DNA of 64,000 nucleotides from Actinoplanes missouriensis 431 (GTDB lineage Bacteria; Actinomycetota; Actinomycetes; Mycobacteriales; Micromonosporaceae), in assembly GCF_000284295.1 (NCBI RefSeq), contig NC_017093.1, positions 7,378,001 through 7,442,000 of the forward strand. The letters run 5' to 3'. Below, piece after piece: positions 59,227-64,000 of this stretch. Position numbers and translations under genes: made by a program. The notes under the pieces are model-generated. The model worked only from the letters and a program-made list of their open reading frames with translations, was not told the origin of the DNA and did no database searches. Within the stretch, counting starts at the first letter, position 1. Each line of letters begins with the position of its first letter.

Positions 59227-60276
59227 TCAGAAGAGTTCGATGAGCGGTTCGGCAGCGGACTGGACCTCCTGACCGGTCTGCTGAGCGTGGGTGGTCCGCT
59301 GACGCGACATCACGTGTTTCGCCTGCAGGCTCTCCACGTTGATGGCGCCGGCTCGCAACTCCTCCTCGGTGAGGTCGCCACGCGCGTACGCGCTCACGTC
59401 GGCGGCCTGCCGGGAGACGTCGGTGACCGCCTCAGCCACATGTTCCAGCATCTGACGGCTGATGTCCTGGAACTGGACGTGACCGACCGCGCCGGTGGTC
59501 TCCGAGATCAGCGCGTCGGAGCTGCGCTGCACCTGGGTCGCCGCGCTGACGGTGTCCTTGAGGATGCCGGTCACCATCTCGGACATCTCGCGCTGCGCGT
59601 TGGCGATGCCGCCGAGACGGCGGGTCATCGCCGTCTCCTCGGTGTGCGCCGGGATCTCCTCGCTCCGGTCGAACTGGCTGTCGTCGGAGAGCACCGAGTC
59701 GAGCTTGGCGGTCAGGTCGGCGATGCTGCTGCCGATGCCGTGCGCCGCCTCGGACGACCGGTGGGCCAGCTTGCGGACCTCGTCGGCGACGACCGAGAAG
59801 CCCTCACCCGCCTCACCTGCCCGGACCGCTTCGATCATGGCGTTGAGCGCGAGGATGTTGGTGGCCCGGCTGACCTCCTCGATCTGGGTGACGTGCTGGT
59901 TCAGCTCCCGCATCTGGTCCACCAGGGCCCGGATCTGGAAGTCGCGGTGCAGGAAGTAGGCGATGAGCCGGCCGACCAGCTGGTCGTTGGACGAGCTGAC
60001 CTGGCTGAGCTCGCTCTCGGTGCGGGAGAGGGTGCCGGCGAGCTGCGCCACGTCGCCGGACATCACCTCGGCCAGGGAGTCGACCTTCACGAGCTGTTCG
60101 ACGATTGCCTGGGCCGCTTCCCCGGTCTGCTCGATCACGTCGCGGATGTGGCCGTCGACCACCTCGCAGAACGCCGGGATCGGCTCCAGCGCCTCGGCCA
60201 CGACGTCCCCGCGCACACCCTGCTGCTCCGGCTGCTCGGCCGGAGAGAGGGTGAGCCTGCGGAGAAGGCTTGGCAT
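59227..60276 (-). CDS. soluble methyl-accepting chemotaxis protein
   Basis: A 349-aa chemoreceptor without signal peptide or TM helix. The N-terminal 90 residues are helical (no PAS, Cache or HAMP seen). The signalling hairpin tip is EEVSRATNILALNAMIEAVRAGEAGEGFSVVADEVRKLA (about 130-175). Four-helix coiled-coil signalling continues to about 330. It presumably forms cytoplasmic arrays with CheA. It ends AAEPLIELF with no CheR-tethering pentapeptide. Located in operon between cheY and the 90-aa gene. Confidence 0.92.
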   Translation of the reverse strand: MPSLLRRLTLSPAEQPEQQGVRGDVVAEALEPIPAFCEVVDGHIRDVIEQTGEAAQAIVEQLVKVDSLAEVMSGDVAQLAGTLSRTESELSQVSSSNDQLVGRLIAYFLHRDFQIRALVDQMRELNQHVTQIEEVSRATNILALNAMIEAVRAGEAGEGFSVVADEVRKLAHRSSEAAHGIGSSIADLTAKLDSVLSDDSQFDRSEEIPAHTEETAMTRRLGGIANAQREMSEMVTGILKDTVSAATQVQRSSDALISETTGAVGHVQFQDISRQMLEHVAEAVTDVSRQAADVSAYARGDLTEEELRAGAINVESLQAKHVMSRQRTTHAQQTGQEVQSAAEPLIELF

Positions 60277-60308
60277 GCGGTACCTCCAAAGCGAGAAGAG
60301 CCGTGGGA

Positions 60309-60680
60309 TCAGGCGCCGGGCAGAACCTGCTTGATCACGCCGAGCAGCTGGTCCGGTCCGACCGGCTTGACCAGCCAGCCGGTGGCGCCGGCGTTCTTCG
60401 CCTCGGTCCGCTTCGACTGCTCGGACTCGGTGGTCAGCATGAGGATCGGGGTGAATCGCATGCCGGGGGCCTTGCGCGCCTCGCGGGCGAACGTGATCCC
60501 GTCCATCTGCGGCATGTTGACGTCGCTGATGATCAGGTTCGGCTTGACGCCCTTGGCGAGCTTGTCCATGGCCTCCTTGCCGTGACCGGCGGTCTCCACG
60601 GTGTATCCGGCCTTGGTGAGGATCGACTTGAGGCTCATGAGCATGGTCGCGGAGTCGTCGACGAGCATCACGGTGGTCAT
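60309..60680 (-). CDS. cheY: CheY-like response regulator
   Basis: A 123-aa single receiver domain. The acidic pair is in VMLVDDSAT, the phospho-acceptor Asp is in NLIISDVNMPQMDG, and Thr/Lys are in LTTESEQ and WLVKPV. It has no output domain, so it acts by protein binding, for example on a motor. The ATG overlaps the STAS gene stop (ATGA). Confidence 0.95.
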   Translation of the reverse strand: MTTVMLVDDSATMLMSLKSILTKAGYTVETAGHGKEAMDKLAKGVKPNLIISDVNMPQMDGITFAREARKAPGMRFTPILMLTTESEQSKRTEAKNAGATGWLVKPVGPDQLLGVIKQVLPGA

Positions 60681-60952
60681 GGTGGTTCGCTCCCCTTGTT
60701 ACCGGCTGTGCCGCTGCTCCCGTTGAGCAGTGGCAGCACCTGCGTCGCCAGGAAGGCGTCTTTCGGTGCTGCAGAAATCTTCGGTTTGAAAAGCAGCAGG
60801 GCCTGGAGCGCGCCGGTGTGCAGATGGTTGCATCTGCTCAGGCTGACCCGGGGTCGTTTGGCGGCCCGCAGCCAGCCGGCCAGCTGCTCCACCTCGTCGA
60901 CGGTGACCACGCCGACGAGCGTCGCGCTGTCGTCATGCAACTCGAGCGGCAA
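60677..60952 (-). CDS. STAS-domain-like protein of the chemosensory operon
   Basis: A 91-aa protein that resembles a minimal STAS/anti-sigma antagonist fold. VVTVDEVEQLAGWLRAAKRPRVSLSRCNHLHTGALQALLLF is the core, with the phosphorylatable Ser/Thr position replaced by His-Thr-Gly (LHTGALQ). Its ATG lies 20 bp inside the 3' end of cheA, and it overlaps cheY by 4 bp. It may be an adaptor or a phosphorylation-controlled switch. Confidence 0.75.
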   Translation of the reverse strand: MPLELHDDSATLVGVVTVDEVEQLAGWLRAAKRPRVSLSRCNHLHTGALQALLLFKPKISAAPKDAFLATQVLPLLNGSSGTAGNKGSEPP

Positions 60953-63293
60953 GGCCGAGCACCTCCTTCATGTTGAGCACCAGCAGCACCAGGCCGTCGC
61001 CGAGCAGCGCGGTGCCGGAGAACTCGTCGGCGTAGGCGAGCAGGCCCTCCATCGGTTTCAGGATCACGTCCACCTCCCGGTGGAACTGCTCGACGAGCAG
61101 GCCCACCCGCTGCCCGTTGACGCTGACCACGAGGATCGCCCGGTCGGCGTCCGGATCAGCGGCCCAGGGCATGTCCAGCGCCCGCGCCAGGTCCAGCACC
61201 GGCACCACCTCGCCGCGCATCACGACCACGTCCTGGTGCAGCACGCGGCCCATCTCGGCGGCCGGCACGCGTACCGTCTCGACCACCAGGTCGACCGGTA
61301 TGCCGAACCGCTGCCCGGCCACGCTGACCACCATCACCTGCGTCACGGCCATCGAGAGCGGCAGTCGCAACCGGGTCGAGGTGCCCTGCCCGAGCTTCGA
61401 CCGCATCGTCACGGTGCCGCCGAGCTTCTCGACGCTGGCGCGCACCGCGTCCATCCCGACTCCCCGCCCGGAAAGATCCGAAACCTGATCGGCGGTGGAG
61501 AATCCCGGGCGGAACACCAGGTCGACGGCCTCGATGTCGCTCAGCGACTCCAGCTCCTCCTCGGAGATCAGACCCTTTTCGTACGCCTTGCGCTTGACGC
61601 GTACCGGGTCGACGCCCCGGCCGTCGTCGGAGACCTCGACGATCACCGCGTCGCCGTCGGCCACGGCCGCGAGGGTGAGCCGGGCGGCCGGGTTCTTGCC
61701 GCTCGCGGTCCGCTCGTCGGACGGCTCGATGCCGTGGTCCAGGCTGTTGCGCACGAGGTGCACCAGCGGGTCGCCGAGGGCCTCGATGACGTCCTTGTCG
61801 GCCATCGTGTCCTCGCCCTCGGTGACCAGCTCGATGGTCTTGCCGAGCCGGCGGCTGAGGTCGCGGACCAGGCGCGGGAACCTGCCGAACGCCACCGAGA
61901 GCGGCAGCATGCGCACGTCCATCACCGCGGACTGGAGTTCCTCGGCGATCCGGTGCAGGCCGGCGTACTGGTCCTTGATCCGCCGGCTGAGCACCCGGCT
62001 GCCGAACTCCTCCTCGGCCGAGTCGGCCAGGAAGGTGAGGCCGTTCTTCGCGACGTTCAGCTCCCCGACCAGCTCCATCAGCCGGTCCACCTTCTCCTGG
62101 TCGACCTTGAGCACCCGGGTGCCGACCTGGCCGCCGGGGTCGTCGGCCCGGCCGGTGGGCTCGGCGGGCGGTCCGGCGGCGGCCACCGGTGCGGACGCGG
62201 CCGCTGCCACCGGCACGGTGCCGACCGGCGCCGGCGCGGCCTCGGCGAGGAGACGTTCCACCGCTTCGCTCACGCTTGCGCGGTCGGCCTCGGTCAGATC
62301 TTCGGGTACGCCCAGAGCCCGCGCCGCCGCCATGACGGCCAGCGCCACGGACCGCAACTGAACGCCCTCGACCGGATTGATCTCCAGGGTCCGCTGGGCC
62401 GCGGCGAGCACCGACCGGGCGTCGGCGGCCAGCTCGGAGTCGATCACCTCGGTGACCGCGATGGTGACCTTCTCCTCGACCTTCAGCGGTGGCTCGCCGC
62501 TGAGATGCCGGGTGATCGCGTCGCCGTCCAGCTCGACGATCTGCACCTGGTCCGGCACGTACCGGAACAGGTACTCCAGCTCGCCGATGCCGGCCCGGGT
62601 GGCGACCACGAAGGAGAGCAGGCAGACGTACTCGTCGTACTCCTCCGGCGCGGGCCACTGCTCGGGCTGCACGATCCCGAGCTTGTCCAGACCGGGCACC
62701 TGGCGTACCAGATGGATGGGGTCCTCGGCCCGGAAGAAGCAGTCCGCGTCCGGGGTGTAGCGGACGAACCGCATGGTCGAGGTGGTGGTCTCCAGCCAGG
62801 TCGCGGTCTCGGTGAGCCACTCGGCGTCGAACCACGCGAGCCACTCGGGCGCCGCATCGATCACGGCGATGCCCGCGGCCGCGGTCGCCGCGGTGTGCGC
62901 GACCGGCTCACCGCCGAGCGGCGCCCGCAACTTGGTGATCAGCCCGGCCGCGTCGTTGCCGGCGCTGGCGGGCAGCCGCTCGTGCGCCGTGACGTGCGCG
63001 AGCCAGCCGCGGATCAGGTCGAACGCGGCGAGCAGGTCGTCGGTCATGCCGGAGTCGAGGGCGAGGCGGCCCCCGCGTACCGCGTCCAGAAGATCCTCGG
63101 CCGCGTGGGTGAGCCGGGTCAGCTCGGGGAAGTCGAACAGGCCGGACGAGCCCTTGAAGGTGTGCGCAGCGCGGAACACCTCGTTGACCAGCTCGGCGTC
63201 GCCGGGATCGCGCTCCAGGTGCAGGAGGCCTTCGTCGACCGAGGCGAGCAGGTCGTTCGCCTCGGCGAGGAACTGTGCGAGCAACGGATTCAT
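60933..63293 (-). CDS. cheA: chemotaxis histidine kinase CheA
   Basis: A 786-aa kinase. The P1/HPt domain (1-110) has phospho-acceptor His44 in RAAHTFKGSSGLF. A P2-like domain (about 145-290) follows, with FVRYTPDADCFFRAEDPIHL. P3 dimerisation (about 395-460) contains VDRLMELVGELNVAKNGL. The P4 ATPase has HLVRNSLDHGIE, VSDDGRGVDP and GRGVGMDAVRASVEKLGG. The P5 CheW-like domain (about 650-786) binds receptors. No separate CheW is seen in the window. The ATG overlaps the response regulator stop (ATGA). Confidence 0.95.
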   Translation of the reverse strand: MNPLLAQFLAEANDLLASVDEGLLHLERDPGDAELVNEVFRAAHTFKGSSGLFDFPELTRLTHAAEDLLDAVRGGRLALDSGMTDDLLAAFDLIRGWLAHVTAHERLPASAGNDAAGLITKLRAPLGGEPVAHTAATAAAGIAVIDAAPEWLAWFDAEWLTETATWLETTTSTMRFVRYTPDADCFFRAEDPIHLVRQVPGLDKLGIVQPEQWPAPEEYDEYVCLLSFVVATRAGIGELEYLFRYVPDQVQIVELDGDAITRHLSGEPPLKVEEKVTIAVTEVIDSELAADARSVLAAAQRTLEINPVEGVQLRSVALAVMAAARALGVPEDLTEADRASVSEAVERLLAEAAPAPVGTVPVAAAASAPVAAAGPPAEPTGRADDPGGQVGTRVLKVDQEKVDRLMELVGELNVAKNGLTFLADSAEEEFGSRVLSRRIKDQYAGLHRIAEELQSAVMDVRMLPLSVAFGRFPRLVRDLSRRLGKTIELVTEGEDTMADKDVIEALGDPLVHLVRNSLDHGIEPSDERTASGKNPAARLTLAAVADGDAVIVEVSDDGRGVDPVRVKRKAYEKGLISEEELESLSDIEAVDLVFRPGFSTADQVSDLSGRGVGMDAVRASVEKLGGTVTMRSKLGQGTSTRLRLPLSMAVTQVMVVSVAGQRFGIPVDLVVETVRVPAAEMGRVLHQDVVVMRGEVVPVLDLARALDMPWAADPDADRAILVVSVNGQRVGLLVEQFHREVDVILKPMEGLLAYADEFSGTALLGDGLVLLVLNMKEVLGLAARVA

Positions 63294-63691
63294 GCCGGTG
63301 TGCCCCTCCCGGCCGTGAGCATGGTGGCGATCCGGATCAGCCGTTCTCCGGTGACCGGTTTGACCAGGTACAGGTTGGCGCCGGCCGCATACGCCCGGTC
63401 GGCGTCGCCGGGGCGGTCCTCGGTGCTGATCATGAGGACCGGCGCGTCGGTGGCGACGGTCTCCGAACGCAGGTTCTCGACGCAGGTGTAGCCGTTCATC
63501 TTCGGCATGTTCACGTCGACCACGAACAGGTCGAACGGTGTCGCCATGGCCGCCTCGACGGCTTCCAGGCCGTTCGCCGCCTCATCCACCTGGAAACCGG
63601 CTTCGAGCAGCAGGCTGCTGTGGTAGAGCCGCACCGTGGCGGCGTCGTCGACGACGAGCACCCGGGGCGGCGCCTCGGTATCGGTCATCAC
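63290..63691 (-). CDS. stand-alone response regulator
   Basis: A 133-aa single receiver domain. VVDDAATVRLYHSSLL starts the fold. The phospho-acceptor Asp is in DLFVVDVNMPKMNGY, and the Thr/Lys switch residues are in ISTEDRPG and YLVKPV. It is distinct from the operon's CheY (about 35-40% similar by eye). The ATG overlaps cheR (ATGA), and its stop overlaps cheA by 4 bp. It may be a second CheY or a phosphate sink. Confidence 0.93.
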   Translation of the reverse strand: MMTDTEAPPRVLVVDDAATVRLYHSSLLLEAGFQVDEAANGLEAVEAAMATPFDLFVVDVNMPKMNGYTCVENLRSETVATDAPVLMISTEDRPGDADRAYAAGANLYLVKPVTGERLIRIATMLTAGRGTPA

Positions 63692-64000
63692 TTCGCTCCG
63701 GTCGGTCGCTGGTAGACGATGCCCTCCGCCAGGCGGGTGGGTGTGAAGATCGGCGAGATCCGGCTCATCGACTCGGAATGGCCGAGGAAGAGGTAGCCGC
63801 CGGGACGCATCGCGCCGTACAGGTTCTCGGCTGCCCGGCGGCTGGAGAGCTCGTCGAAGTAGATCAGCACGTTGCGGCAGAAGACCACGTCGAAGTCGCG
63901 GAAGGCGCGCATCGCCATCGTGTCGCAGACGTTCACTCGGTGCAGCGTCACCGCGCTGCGGATGCCCTCGTCGACCTGGTACCGCCCGGACCCGACCGGG
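63688..64000 (-). CDS. cheR: CheR methyltransferase (C-terminal part)
   Basis: Partial gene running off the right edge; the last 104 codons are visible. FDVVFCRNVLIYFDELSSRRAAENLYGAMRPGGYLFLGHSESM is the SAM-methyltransferase core of CheR, which methylates receptor glutamates. The upstream part and start are outside the window. It is first of the visible chemosensory genes and overlaps the response regulator by 4 bp. Confidence 0.93.
   Translation of the reverse strand, partial: PVGSGRYQVDEGIRSAVTLHRVNVCDTMAMRAFRDFDVVFCRNVLIYFDELSSRRAAENLYGAMRPGGYLFLGHSESMSRISPIFTPTRLAEGIVYQRPTGAK

Noticed and set aside
62290..62306. Third copy of the GGTACGCCC-type 15-mer
   Set aside because: It lies inside cheA, matches only 13 of 15 positions and is explained by coding sequence.
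60270..63491. Long plus-strand open frame opposite cheA
   Set aside because: It is an antisense shadow of cheA with biased composition and no recognisable domain.

Overview
The window is very GC-rich (G/C-dominated third codon positions, frequent GTG starts, many 4-bp ATGA/GTGA gene overlaps) and encodes actinobacterial hallmark families: Lsr2, HemQ, DUF3000, DUF3039, DUF3093, DUF3099, DUF3159, DUF3710, DUF4193 and a HrdB/SigA-type sigma factor with an Ala/Lys-rich N-terminus. A chemotaxis operon, the accessory gene content and the style of the intergenic regions suggest a filamentous, probably zoospore-forming member of Micromonosporaceae (Actinoplanes-like). The genus is an inference. The window looks chromosomal. 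I see no insertion sequences, prophage genes, CRISPR arrays, tRNA or rRNA genes.

Layout. 1-2.9 kb: a perfect CebR-type operator at the left edge, lsr2, an NAD-dependent epimerase and a conserved hypothetical gene. 2.9-4 kb: a HipA-like kinase/DUF3037 pair. 4-5.8 kb: a MerR regulator with a transglutaminase-like protein. 5.9-10.5 kb: ATP-dependent ligase LigC and a LigD-type primase-polymerase, separated by a lipoprotein peptidase, a K+ channel and an acetyltransferase. 10.5-18.5 kb: a sortase-anchored protein, a PH-domain membrane protein, msrB, a polyprenyl-phosphate glycosyltransferase with a large membrane partner, folA-thyA, a WrbA-like flavoprotein, a CBM48 protein and an ElaA-like acetyltransferase. 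18.9-22.9 kb: the coproheme-type haem genes hemE, hemG, hemQ, plus DUF3000. 23-30.2 kb: a membrane serine protease, RNase D, a fadA-fadB operon and a Pro-rich membrane protein. 30.2-36.2 kb: a five-gene operon of three paralogous secreted beta-propellers followed by a response regulator and histidine kinase. 36.2-40.7 kb: dxs, folD behind a ZTP riboswitch, and an RNA m5U methyltransferase. 40.7-52 kb: a K+ module (KimA-like transporter and two TrkA/RCK proteins) and a conserved actinobacterial block DUF3159-OB-DUF3710-dut-DUF3093-DUF4193-cei-suhB-sigA. 52-58.3 kb: DUF7455, an SF2 helicase, a TRIC-like channel, DUF3039, psuG-psuK, DUF3099 and an HhH-GPD protein. 58.4-64 kb: a leftward chemosensory operon (cheR, response regulator, cheA, STAS, cheY, soluble MCP, 90-aa protein, GAF protein) that runs off the right edge.

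Much of the core order (msrB, hemQ-hemG-hemE, DUF3000, RNase D, dxs, RNA methyltransferase, KimA-like, CeoB/CeoC, dut, cei, suhB, sigA) matches the mycobacterial Rv2674-Rv2703 region as I remember it. The propeller/two-component operon, fadAB, the glycosyltransferase pair and the chemosensory operon are then lineage-specific additions. The most rewarding items are the ZTP riboswitch, the triplicated beta-propeller operon with its conserved cysteine pairs, the receptor-less chemosensory operon, the KimA/RCK potassium module and several intergenic repeats.
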